Assembly (NCBI GenBank): GCA_016182435.1
Contig: JACPGN010000061.1
Location: 1-12,008, forward strand
Direction: 5' to 3'
Length of the DNA: 12,008 nucleotides
Source of the DNA: Lentisphaerota bacterium
GTDB lineage: Bacteria > Verrucomicrobiota > Kiritimatiellia > JAAZAB01
This document shows, piece by piece, positions 1-6,421 of the stretch. A program made the translations under genes and the position numbers. A model generated the notes under the pieces. That model saw nothing but the letters and a program-made list of their open reading frames with translations, was not told the origin of the DNA and did not search any database. The stretch's first letter is position 1; the number at the start of each line of letters is the position of its first letter.

Positions 1-1
1 G

Positions 2-253
2 GTGAAGATCGGCAAAGAGATTGTCGAGTCCCAGGTCCGGAACCTCGGTTGTGCCGCGTGGCGCCTCCTTGCCGAACACCGCCCGAAAGACGGGTGGATT
101 GCGCCCAATCTGAACGTCACCGGGAGGATAGCAGACGACTTCGTCCGCATCGCAGGTTCATCCTGGCGCATGACCTTTGAGGAATACAGGAACGGGAAGA
201 AGAAATATGGCTCACTCCCCGACTGGAACGAACTGGAAAAACGAGAATCATGA
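2..253 (+). CDS. Hypothetical protein, probably the 3' part of a longer gene
   Basis: An open frame runs from the window edge to TGA at 251-253. Its first codon in the window, GTG at position 2, has only one base before it, so I cannot tell a true start from the middle of a larger gene; a 5' truncation is more likely. The visible 83 residues are soluble, charged and rich in Trp and Arg (for example GWIAPNLNVTGR and WRMTFEEYRNGKK), with no signal peptide or membrane segment. I do not recognise the family. The last bases overlap an ATG (ATGA at 250-253) that opens a frame of only 14 codons, which may be the broken start of a coupled downstream gene. Codon use and amino-acid make-up look like real protein, unlike the repeat-rich DNA that follows. 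Confidence 0.55.
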   Translation: MKIGKEIVESQVRNLGCAAWRLLAEHRPKDGWIAPNLNVTGRIADDFVRIAGSSWRMTFEEYRNGKKKYGSLPDWNELEKRES

Positions 254-437
254 CGGCCGAACCAGCCGCGCGAGAACACCTCGCGTTGGGGTAATAAGCA
301 TAAATAGCCATACTTTTATATTGCTTTAGCAGCGTTCTTAATATAGAAAATAATCCAAAACCTCTTGGATGCATATGCGGGGCGGCACAAATAAGAGCCC
401 CCTAACAAACGGGTCTTACCGCAATGCAGTGAAGCAT

Positions 438-645
438 CCCGCGGCTTGCCGCGGGGCAACCTGCTCCGCCGAAGTAGCTCTGGCTACGCAGGTCGAGTCT
501 TTGCGGAACCCTCCGACTTGTCCGGCGTAGCCTTGGCGAAGACGGAAGCCAAGGACGCCATCTTGTCCTTCATAGCCGCATCGGCGACGGAGGATCATCC
601 CTGTGGCAACCTGCCCGCAATGGTACGCATAGCGTTGCAGGCGGG
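438..645. repeat. Cluster of GC-rich stem-loop elements (left cluster)
   Basis: Several strong palindromes follow one another. CCCGCGG / CCGCGGG at 438-455 is a 7-bp stem with a 4-nt CTTG loop. GTAGC / GCTAC at 474-487 has a TCTG loop. A larger hairpin at 524-559 has a 7-bp stem (CCTTGGC with GCCAAGG) extended by a second 5-bp stem (GGCGT with ACGCC) across an AG bulge. An imperfect stem (CCCGC with GCGGG) spans about 614-645. The style matches the intergenic hairpin repeats common in genomes assembled from uncultured bacteria; that comparison is from memory. Candidate roles are REP-like elements or relics of non-autonomous mobile elements. Confidence 0.6.
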
Positions 646-760
646 GTCACAGGACTTTCTGGCGAAGAAGGGTTCTGCGGTTTTCCGCAGCGCTCCGACC
701 TCATTATCGGCGCCGTTCCACCCTTTTTCCCCGAGTCCTAAGATATTACGAATCCGAGCA

Positions 761-805
761 CTTAGCGACACACTTAATAAAGTGTGGCCGGCGGCTAACT
801 AATTC
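761..805. repeat. 45-bp repeat with hairpin, copy 1
   Basis: This 45-bp stretch recurs at 946-990 with only two differences (C/T at the sixth base, G/A at the twenty-sixth). It contains a perfect 7-bp inverted repeat, CACACTT with AAGTGTG, around an AATA loop (771-788 including stems), followed by a GC-rich CCGGCGGC segment and an AT-rich TAACTAATTC end. The mix of stem-loop and near-perfect identity suggests a REP-like or miniature mobile element, or an end sequence of one. Confidence 0.7.
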
Positions 806-945
806 TCTCTTGGCGAACTTTTATCCCTAACGAGCCTTGTAAAACACAGTGACATGAAAACACGCGTTTTCTTCAAGAAAATGGCCACTATTGCGGTTAC
901 CCATTTATGCAATGCTCATTTTCTATTGAGAATTCTTTCATTGAT

Positions 946-990
946 CTTAGTGACACACTTAATAAAGTGTGACCGGCGGCTAACTAATTC
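946..990. repeat. 45-bp repeat with hairpin, copy 2
   Basis: This is the second copy of the 761-805 element, in the same orientation and 185 bp downstream. The same CACACTT-AATA-AAGTGTG hairpin is intact. Here the G-to-A change after the stem extends the palindrome: GTGACACACTT-type arm bases now face AAGTGTGAC, which lengthens the potential stem. The DNA between the copies (806-945) is AT-rich and has a small GAAAAC-ACGC-GTTTTC hairpin at 856-871 but no gene. Confidence 0.7.
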
Positions 991-1094
991 AGAAACTCGG
1001 CGGCCGATCCCTTGGCGGACCTGCCGGGTCCTGGCAAGCAAGACCAGGCTTAGTGCTCAGATTTTGTCGAACGAACTATAAACGCTGCGATAAC

Positions 1095-1151
1095 CTGCCC
1101 GCGCTGAATGTCAACGTCCTTATCGCGGCTTTATCCGAGATTTATTCCTGC
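1095..1151 (+). pseudogene. Possible remnant of a PIN-domain (VapC-like) toxin gene
   Basis: In one plus-strand frame this stretch reads LPALNVNVLIAALSEIYSC before TAA. The first part resembles the typical opening of VapC-type PIN toxins (of the form MPALLDVNVLIALL), whose first acidic residue sits where this sequence has Asn. No start codon with a ribosome binding site precedes it, and the similarity ends after about 13 residues. It is either a decayed toxin gene or chance. The hairpin-repeat setting fits gene debris, but the evidence is thin. Confidence 0.22.
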
Positions 1152-1212
1152 TAATTTGTTGTTGACTCGGCATAACGAATGCCTACCATTTTTTCATGCT
1201 GGAGGCAGACCC

Positions 1213-1560
1213 GTGCTCCCGCCTTCGCGTAGCCCGCTATGGCGGGCGAAGGAAGGTCGTAGCGACTCTTCTACGCCCTGCGTTCCGCCTTAGCGGATCC
1301 GCAAGGGCGGAAGCGGCTTCGCAGACTTGTGCTCCCGCCTCCCGCCTTCGCGAAGCCTGCTCCGGCGGGCGTAGGAAGGTCGCGAAGCCCACGCTTCGGT
1401 GGGCGTAGGAAGGTCGTAGCGAAGGGGCTTTGCCACTTCGCAGAGTAGCAGCAGGGAGGCTTCCCGCCAGGCGGGTCTGCCTTAGGCATGATCCGCCTGG
1501 GCGGACCGTGCTTCGCCATAGCGCTTCGCGACGGCGAGTCCGCTATGGCGGAACTTTGCA
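1213..1560. repeat. Cluster of GC-rich stem-loop elements (right cluster)
   Basis: Related units repeat here. GTGCTCCCGCC occurs at 1213 and 1329. The segment GGGCG(A/T)AGGAAGGTCG occurs three times, near 1244, 1367 and 1401. GCAGAGTAGCA occurs near 1440 and 1558. Embedded hairpins include GCCCGC-TATG-GCGGGC (1232-1247) inside an outer CCTTCG/CGAAGG stem, TTCCGCC/GGCGGAA (1283-1312) enclosing the palindrome GCGGATCCGC, and TCCGC-TATG-GCGGA (1539-1552). The cluster ends about 70 bp from the stop codon of the minus-strand phosphatase gene, so part of it may act as that gene's transcription stop. Confidence 0.6.
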
Positions 1561-1629
1561 GAGTAGCATCTGCCAAGGCGTAAGCTCCCCGCTCTCACAC
1601 CAGCGGGTTCAGGCTATCGCGTTACACAC

Positions 1630-2202
1630 TCAACCTGACCCGACAACATTGGCCTGACGCGGGCACAGCACTTTTTCCAGCAGCGCCGGCAGGTCTTTCA
1701 TCGCGGCCACGCGCCAATTGGCTTTAGAGGCAGTCGCATTACCACCCACGCGAATCGTCCGGCAGCCGGCGCTTTTGCCCGCCTCAATATCGCTTTCGGC
1801 GTCGCCGACCATCCAGGAGGCCTTGAGATCCAGACCGTGCTTACGCGCCATGGCCTTCAGCAACCCCGGGGCCGGTTTGCGGCAGTCGCACTCGCCTTCA
1901 TTATGCGGACAGTAAGCCACATCCAGTAGGTCCAGCGCGTAGTTTTTGCATAACAGCTCGCGTAGATTCCGGTGCATTGACTCGACCACCTCGGCGCTTA
2001 CCAGCCCGCGGGCCACGCCGCGCTGGTTGGTGACAATTACCGCCTGGTAGCCGCGCGCGCACGCGACCCGCAGCGCCTCCACAAACTCCGGCAGCAGGTG
2101 AAAGTCTTCCCAGCGCGTTACGTAACGGTCCACACCCGGCGAGGCGTTCACAATGCCGTCGCGGTCAAAAAAAACACAGCGGCGCGCCTTTTCGCTTTGC
2201 AT
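1630..2202 (-). CDS. gmhB: GmhB-like D-glycero-D-manno-heptose-1,7-bisphosphate 7-phosphatase
   Basis: This 190-residue HAD-superfamily (subclass IIIA) phosphatase would remove the 7-phosphate from heptose 1,7-bisphosphate on the way to ADP- or GDP-heptose for LPS core or other surface glycans. HAD motif I is FFDRDG near residues 11-16, with nucleophile and acid Asp13 and Asp15. Motif II is TNQ at 58-60. Motif III includes Lys109. Motif IV is GDAESD near 133-138. The zinc-binding loop that marks GmhB is visible as C98-x-H100 followed by C105-x-C107. Length is normal for the family. The ATG start at 2202 has only a weak ribosome binding site, in keeping with its being the second gene of a unit led by the NusG-like gene 63 bp upstream. 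The related histidinol-phosphatase domain (HisB-N) is the main alternative; I favour GmhB because of the LPS-type partner. Confidence 0.85.
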   Translation of the reverse strand: MQSEKARRCVFFDRDGIVNASPGVDRYVTRWEDFHLLPEFVEALRVACARGYQAVIVTNQRGVARGLVSAEVVESMHRNLRELLCKNYALDLLDVAYCPHNEGECDCRKPAPGLLKAMARKHGLDLKASWMVGDAESDIEAGKSAGCRTIRVGGNATASKANWRVAAMKDLPALLEKVLCPRQANVVGSG

Positions 2203-2237
2203 TTTCTATCTAACACGGCCTTCAGCCAACCAAAGCC

Positions 2238-2258
2238 GGCTCAGCCGGCGGCTGAGCC
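2238..2258 (-). terminator. Perfect 9-bp hairpin between the NusG-like and gmhB-like genes
   Basis: GGCTCAGCC and GGCTGAGCC are perfect complements around a 3-nt loop. Read on the minus strand, the hairpin follows the NusG-like stop codon by 7 nt, comes about 35 nt before the gmhB-like start, and is followed by GGCTTTGG. The T run is short, so this is at best a weak intrinsic terminator. It could be a partial terminator or attenuator that reduces phosphatase expression, or one affected by the antiterminator encoded just upstream; that last idea is inference. Confidence 0.45.
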
Positions 2259-2265
2259 CTACCTA

Positions 2266-2787
2266 TCAGACCGGCTCGAGCATATCCCGGCTGACTTCCA
2301 CGGCCACCGCTTGCGCAATGATATCCACGTTCAACACGACCCTGGTCTGCCCCTTGAGCGTGCTGACCACGCCTTCCAAGCCCTGGAACGGCCCCTTGAG
2401 AATACGCACGCGCGTCCCGCGTTTGACCGCGGCGCAAGCGCTCAGTCCGGGCTCCTTTGCCAGCGCCAGGCGAATCTGGTCCATCTCCGCTATCAGCCGA
2501 GCCTGATCCCTTACCGGCAAGAGCCGCGCTACCTGAGAGCTTCGCATGATGAGCAGGCGCTGCTCGGCGGCGAAGCAGGCAAACACATAACCGGGAAAGA
2601 GCGGCTTCCACACTTCCACTTTCCGCCGCTGATAGACCTTATGCTCTACCCGCAGCGGCAGGTAGTGCTCCACGCCCTGCCGCCGGCAATAATCCGCCAG
2701 TTTTTTTTCACAGCGCGGCCGAGCATGGATCACCGACCAGACGGCGGCCAAGCCGGCAAGTTCAGGCGCTGGTTCGTCATGGTCCAT
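2266..2787 (-). CDS. Specialised NusG/RfaH-like transcription antitermination protein
   Basis: This 173-residue NusG paralogue should bind RNA polymerase through its N-terminal NGN domain and promote elongation or antitermination, typically across long surface-polysaccharide operons. NGN hallmarks are visible: W17-x-V19, the P24-R25-x-E27 segment, YLP near 42-44, KPLFPGYVF at 61-69. A C-terminal KOW motif lies around residues 123-141 (RGTRVRILKGPFQGLEGVV). I chose ATG at 2787 because AAAGGA sits a suitable distance upstream and similarity begins there. The frame stays open much further upstream, but that part is antisense to the divergent gene and codes for nothing recognisable. A housekeeping NusG would normally sit between secE and rplK. 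Here the neighbour is a heptose-phosphatase gene, which favours an RfaH/UpxY/LoaP-type specialised factor. Its exact target cannot be read from this window. Confidence 0.88.
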   Translation of the reverse strand: MDHDEPAPELAGLAAVWSVIHARPRCEKKLADYCRRQGVEHYLPLRVEHKVYQRRKVEVWKPLFPGYVFACFAAEQRLLIMRSSQVARLLPVRDQARLIAEMDQIRLALAKEPGLSACAAVKRGTRVRILKGPFQGLEGVVSTLKGQTRVVLNVDIIAQAVAVEVSRDMLEPV

Positions 2788-2797
2788 AAAATTTCCT

Positions 2798-2826
2798 TTG
2801 CACAACGTAACAAAGCGAGAATAATA
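2798..2826 (+). promoter_or_regulatory. Candidate sigma70 promoter for the secreted GHL10-type gene
   Basis: TTGCAC (2798-2803), 17 bp, then ATAATA (2821-2826); TAATAG one base later with an 18-bp spacer is an alternative register. The -10 overlaps that of the minus-strand promoter base for base, so polymerase binding in the two directions would be mutually exclusive. Confidence 0.45.
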
Positions 2827-2849
2827 GAGCAAATCTAAGGGCAGGGCAA
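2821..2849 (-). promoter_or_regulatory. Candidate sigma70 promoter for the NusG-like/gmhB unit
   Basis: On the minus strand, TTGCCC (2844-2849) and TATTAT (2821-2826) are separated by 17 bp. The -10 lies 33 bp before the ATG at 2787. Both boxes are close to consensus. The -10 bases are the same ones used by the candidate divergent promoter. Confidence 0.55.
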
Positions 2850-2865
2850 CTTCCGAGAGAAACAC

Positions 2866-5340
2866 ATGGACTCCTTTACAGCCCCTTCTTCGCTCCGGCG
2901 CGCGGCCTGCTTCCTGCTGTGCTTGGGCGTTTGCTTGACTTTTGCGCGTCCGGCCGCCGGCGACCGCCAGAGCGACCTGAATCTTTTCGTCTTTCGCAAC
3001 TCCACCGAGGCCCAGCAGGCCTGGAAGGCCGGTAATGGAGCCCCGGCGGTTATCTACGAACCGCAGACGCCCGCGGGCGTTCGGTTCACCCTTGGTCTTG
3101 CGACACCCGCTGACCGCGTTTATTGGGACCGCGGCGTCTCCCTCGACTTGCGCGGCTTTGACACCCTTGCGTTGGACCTGACCTGCAGTCGGCCAACTGC
3201 CATTCGCGTGTTCGGCTTGTATCTCAAGAGCGGCGAGGGCTGGTATCTCTGGCGCACGGCGTTGAAGGAATCCGGCCGGCAGCGTTTGTCTTTTGCGCTC
3301 AAGGACGCCGCAACGGAAGGCCAGGTAAGCGGCTGGGACCAGATCAGCGCCATTCGCATCAGCTTGAATAGAGAGCTTGAAACGTCCGGCGCCACCGGAG
3401 CGGCGCCGCCGGCTTCCATTGTGGCTCATGGCCTGCGAGCCCACGTCTGCGACCTGGTGATCGTGCAGGGCACGCTTTCAATTACCGACGCCGGCGAAAG
3501 GGCGTTTGCCCGCAGTATGGCCCTGCGTGTCAGCCACTGGCTCCAGGATCAAGGCATTATTCACAGTCTCACCGATGACGAGGCCGTGATCGCCGGTCGG
3601 CTGAAATCAGCTAAGCTGGCGATCCTGCCTTATAATTCCTGGCCCCCCGCCAATGAACTGCGCGCACTTGCATCTTTTGTCCGGCGCGGCGGCAAGTTGA
3701 TGGTGTGTTATTCCGCTGAGTCGGAACTGGCCGAATTGATGGGCCTGAAACTTGGCCGCTACCAGAAAGCCAAGTTTACCGGCCAATGGAGCAGTTTTGC
3801 CTTCAACCGCAGCGCGCCGCCCAATGTGCCGGCGGTGGTCTACCAGGAGTCCCTCAATATTCTTCCAGCCTACCCCGCGGACAAAGACAGCCAGGTCATT
3901 GCCTTCTGGCAAAACGACGCCGGCAATGACTTATCCGATCCGGCTTGGGTCCAGTCGCCCAAGGGCCTATGGATGTCCCACGTGCTCCTGGATGGCGACA
4001 TAGCCAATAAGCAGCGTATGCTCCTGGCCCTGCTGGGCGCTTATCTTCCCGAGCTTTGGGAGCAAGCCGCCGCGCGCGCTTCTGCGCGCGCGGGCAAAGT
4101 CGGGCCGTTTGCCAGCCTGGCCGAAGCCAGCGCCGGTATCACAGCAATGGCCCGCGGCACACCCGCGGCAAAATCTGTGGACGGTTTGCTGGCTGAGTGC
4201 CATCAGGACAATAAAATCATGTCGGCGGCCCTGGCGAAGCGGAAATATCCGGAGGTCGTGGAAACGGCCCGGCGACTCCAGACTACGCTGGCAGAATCAT
4301 TCGCGCGCGTTCAGCGCCCCAAAAGCCCGGAATTCCGCGGCGTCTGGGATCACACTGGGCTGGGCCTCTATCCCGGGAATTGGAGCAAAACAACTCGAAT
4401 CCTGGCCGAGGCCGGCCTGAACGCCATTTTCGTCAATGTGCTCTGGCCGGGCCGGGCGCATTACGACAGTAAAGTTGTGTCACCCTCCGAAGCCGCCGGA
4501 CGCTACGGCGACCAGTTGAAACAATGTTTGGACGCCGCGCGTGGTCCGGGCTTGGAAGTGCACGTCTGGAAAATATGCTGGAACCTGAGCAATGCCTCGG
4601 ACTCCTTCGTGGCGGAACTGCGCAAGGCGGGCCGCCTGCAAGTTGCCGCTACCGGCGAGGAATTAAAATGGCTGTGTCCCACCCACCCGGACAACGTGGC
4701 TTTGGAGCTGAAAGCCATCAGCGAGGTGATTACGCGCTACGCGGTTGACGGTATTCACCTGGATTATGTGCGTTATCCGGATGCCAACACCTGCTTCTGC
4801 GCCGGCTGTCGGCGGCGGTTTGAACAGGAGCTGGGCGAGAAAATCCGCGGCTGGCCCACGCGCGCGGCCAGCGGCGAACTGCGTGAACGCTATAAGGCCT
4901 GGCGCAGCGAGCAGATGACCGCTTTCGTGCGCGCGGTGCATGAACTCGCGCGCGCCGCCAAGGCTAAGCCCATAAAGGTATCGGCTGCGGTCTATCCGGA
5001 ATATCCGGGCTGTATCAGTAGTTTAGGACAGGACTGGGGCCGCTGGCTGAAGGAGGAGTTGGTGGATTTTGTCTGCCCGATGGATTACGCGGTCAACAAC
5101 GGCGTATTCCAGAATCTGGTGCGCCGTCAACTGGCGCTACCGCGCGCCAATGCTCGCGTATATCCCGGCTTGGGAGTCACCGCCCAGGAAAGCCAGTTAA
5201 CGCCCGACCAGGTCATTGAGCAGATTCTCGCGTTACGCGCCGCCGGCGCGGGCGGGTTTGTGCTCTTTGACCTTAACCGCACCTTGGAGAAGGATGTGCT
5301 GAGCGTATTGCGCCTGGGCATAACCCGAACTGACCGGTAA
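2866..5340 (+). CDS. Large secreted protein with C-terminal GHL10/DUF187-type glycoside-hydrolase-like domain
   Basis: An 824-residue protein. Residues 1-32 form a signal peptide (Arg-Arg, then a hydrophobic stretch and an AAG-D cleavage region), so it acts outside the cytoplasm. Residues about 33-200 look like a beta-sandwich, carbohydrate-binding-type module. Residues about 205-400 resemble a ThuA/glutamine-amidotransferase-like fold (LAILPYNSW, then ASFVRRGGKLMV). From about residue 490 a TIM-barrel domain of the GHL10 (DUF187, PF02638) kind begins with FRGVW. It includes DGIHLDYVRYPD at 628-639, where Asp633 is a good candidate catalytic residue, then a CFCAGC cysteine cluster and CPMDYA further on. 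GHL10 proteins are thought to act on polysaccharides, but few substrates are known. The ATG at 2866 has a weak GAGAG-type ribosome binding site. It is divergently transcribed from the NusG-like gene. Confidence 0.8.
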   Translation: MDSFTAPSSLRRAACFLLCLGVCLTFARPAAGDRQSDLNLFVFRNSTEAQQAWKAGNGAPAVIYEPQTPAGVRFTLGLATPADRVYWDRGVSLDLRGFDTLALDLTCSRPTAIRVFGLYLKSGEGWYLWRTALKESGRQRLSFALKDAATEGQVSGWDQISAIRISLNRELETSGATGAAPPASIVAHGLRAHVCDLVIVQGTLSITDAGERAFARSMALRVSHWLQDQGIIHSLTDDEAVIAGRLKSAKLAILPYNSWPPANELRALASFVRRGGKLMVCYSAESELAELMGLKLGRYQKAKFTGQWSSFAFNRSAPPNVPAVVYQESLNILPAYPADKDSQVIAFWQNDAGNDLSDPAWVQSPKGLWMSHVLLDGDIANKQRMLLALLGAYLPELWEQAAARASARAGKVGPFASLAEASAGITAMARGTPAAKSVDGLLAECHQDNKIMSAALAKRKYPEVVETARRLQTTLAESFARVQRPKSPEFRGVWDHTGLGLYPGNWSKTTRILAEAGLNAIFVNVLWPGRAHYDSKVVSPSEAAGRYGDQLKQCLDAARGPGLEVHVWKICWNLSNASDSFVAELRKAGRLQVAATGEELKWLCPTHPDNVALELKAISEVITRYAVDGIHLDYVRYPDANTCFCAGCRRRFEQELGEKIRGWPTRAASGELRERYKAWRSEQMTAFVRAVHELARAAKAKPIKVSAAVYPEYPGCISSLGQDWGRWLKEELVDFVCPMDYAVNNGVFQNLVRRQLALPRANARVYPGLGVTAQESQLTPDQVIEQILALRAAGAGGFVLFDLNRTLEKDVLSVLRLGITRTDR

Positions 5341-5350
5341 CCGTCTCAAG

Positions 5351-5379
5351 TTGAAGGGATATTATAAGACGACTATAAA
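5351..5379 (+). promoter_or_regulatory. Candidate sigma70 promoter for the ERCC4 nuclease gene
   Basis: TTGAAG (5351-5356), a 17-bp spacer and TATAAA (5374-5379). The -10 runs directly into the repeated element that starts at 5378, so transcripts would begin inside that element, about 40 nt before the ATG at 5424. Confidence 0.5.
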
Positions 5380-5428
5380 ATGCTCGTGAGTAAATTAAGG
5401 TATGGTCTAAATTACTAACGCCAATGAA
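5378..5428 (+). repeat. Leader/boundary direct repeat, copy 1
   Basis: The first 20 bases (AAATGCTCGTGAGTAAATTA) recur exactly at 7046-7065. After a 5-bp insertion present only here (AGGTA), the similarity continues with TGGTCTAA and a looser match through about 5428. The copy lies between the GHL10-type gene and the ERCC4 nuclease gene and overlaps the nuclease start. It could be a cassette boundary, a dispersed repeat, or a shared 5' leader. Confidence 0.7.
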
Positions 5429-6224
5429 GAGAATTGCCGGTGGTCTTAACCTGAATGCGCAGGAATCCAATCCGGACGATATTATGCAAGACGGGCAGAT
5501 CCGGAAAACGGAGCAATTGGATGTGGTGGCGGATGACCGCGAGCGGGTATCGGGCGTTATTGAACATCTGCAAGCGCAGGAATCCATCCGGGTAACCGTT
5601 CGCAGGCTGGAACTGGGGGACTATCTTGTGAACCGGCGCGTTCTTATTGAAAGAAAGACGATTGCGGATCTCAGTGTTTCCATAGTGGATGGCCGCCTTT
5701 TCCGCCAGGCATGCTTCCTGGCGGAAAGTCCTTATCGCCCTCTATTGGTGATTGAAGGACACGTGGGTGGCGACGGCGTCGCGGGCGTGAGTCGAGAGGC
5801 GATCCAGGGCGCCATTGTCACGCTGGCGCTGTTTCTTGATATTCCCTGTCTGCGTTCGTTTGATGCGTTGGAAACCGCGAATCTGATCCGGTACACGGGT
5901 GAACAAATCCAACGGCACATCAGCCGGGCCGTGTATCGTCATGGCTATCGTCCCAGGCGTCGTCGGAATCGGCAGTTATTTATCCTTCAAGGTCTGCCCG
6001 GAATCGGTCCCACCCTGGCGGAGCGACTGTTGGACACGTTTAGCTGTGTTGAAAACGTGTTTCGCGCTGACACGGATGCGCTTTCGCGCGTGGAAGGCAT
6101 TGGCCGGAAGACGGCGGAAGCCATTCGGGCATTGATTGGCGCGGAAGGAGAAACGGATTGCAGGAATTCATCAGGTGGAATGATTTTATCGGCCAATAAC
6201 CCGATTTATTACCTGAAGCACTGA
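5424..6224 (+). CDS. ERCC4 (XPF/Mus81-type) structure-specific nuclease with tandem HhH
   Basis: A 266-residue protein. The ERCC4 nuclease domain spans about residues 32-165, with the full metal-binding signature: DDRE at 37-40, GDY at 65-67 and ERKTIAD at 76-82 (the ERK-x3-D motif). A basic linker (RPRRRR, 176-181) leads to a (HhH)2 DNA-binding domain with hairpins GLPGIGP (190-196) and VEGIGRK (223-229). This is the core layout of archaeal XPF and the nuclease half of Hef, which as dimers cut branched DNA such as flaps and forks. There is no helicase domain. ATG 5424 has no clear ribosome binding site; Met21 (5484) is an alternative that keeps all motifs. The tail after residue 240 (ETDCRNSSGG onward) shows no domain and may be foreign sequence read through. 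Promoter and leader overlap a repeat, and a toxin-antitoxin pair follows, suggesting an accessory cassette. Role in repair, recombination or defence is open. Confidence 0.85.
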   Translation: MKRIAGGLNLNAQESNPDDIMQDGQIRKTEQLDVVADDRERVSGVIEHLQAQESIRVTVRRLELGDYLVNRRVLIERKTIADLSVSIVDGRLFRQACFLAESPYRPLLVIEGHVGGDGVAGVSREAIQGAIVTLALFLDIPCLRSFDALETANLIRYTGEQIQRHISRAVYRHGYRPRRRRNRQLFILQGLPGIGPTLAERLLDTFSCVENVFRADTDALSRVEGIGRKTAEAIRALIGAEGETDCRNSSGGMILSANNPIYYLKH

Positions 6225-6312
6225 GCGCGAAGCGGCGCAAGAGACCGCCCACCGGATTGAAGCCGATCTTGAAGCCTGGCTTCTAGGGTCAAAGAAGGTG
6301 GACTCAACATGA
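6217..6312 (+). pseudogene. Possible C-terminal gene remnant plus truncated coupled start
   Basis: In the frame shifted by one from the nuclease gene, this short stretch reads like a protein C-terminus (EREAAQETAHRIEADLEAW and a short tail, ending VDST). A good ATGA overlap at 6309-6312 opens a second frame that reads MTNAQQSP and then stops. The composition is protein-like and the stop/start overlap is typical of an operon junction, so it may be what is left of a two-gene unit after deletion. I cannot name the genes, and at 31 codons chance is possible. Confidence 0.25.
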
Positions 6313-6421
6313 CCAACGCCCAGCAGTCGCCCTAACCTGTATATTGCAACTTGTGTTACTCCTATTCCTACGCTAATCTTAAGTTGATTCCAGTTGAAAC
6401 GCATATAGCGTGGAGGCAAAC

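Larger units (their letters stand above)
254..1629. other. Long gene-poor region filled with hairpin repeats
   Basis: About 1.38 kb without a convincing gene. Open frames exist on both strands, but they read through GC-rich palindromes, lack ribosome binding sites and resemble no protein family. Three kinds of material are visible: GC-rich stem-loop repeats (about 438-645 and 1213-1560), a 45-bp repeat present twice (761-805 and 946-990), and AT-richer filler (295-430, 806-945, 1060-1200). A short stretch near 1095-1151 translates like the first strand of a PIN-domain toxin and may be gene debris. The overall look is an accumulation site for small non-coding repeats downstream of a possibly truncated gene. 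Confidence 0.7.

Noticed and set aside
446..802. 118-codon open frame on plus strand
   Set aside because: It reads through hairpin repeats and part of the 45-bp repeat, has no ribosome binding site and no protein-like motif.
1213..1430. Repeated units considered as a CRISPR array
   Set aside because: Units differ in length and spacing, are themselves multi-hairpin, and there are no uniform spacers or cas genes.
1271..1576. Minus-strand frame of 101 codons
   Set aside because: It consists entirely of the right-hand hairpin cluster; composition and repeats show it is non-coding.
2098..2838. 246-codon plus-strand frame
   Set aside because: It is antisense to the NusG-like and gmhB-like genes, which have clear family motifs.
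2266..3444. Long minus-strand frame giving a 392-residue version of the NusG-like protein
   Set aside because: The extra 219 residues are antisense to the secreted GHL10-type gene and include no domain. Start at 2787 has a ribosome binding site and matches the family.
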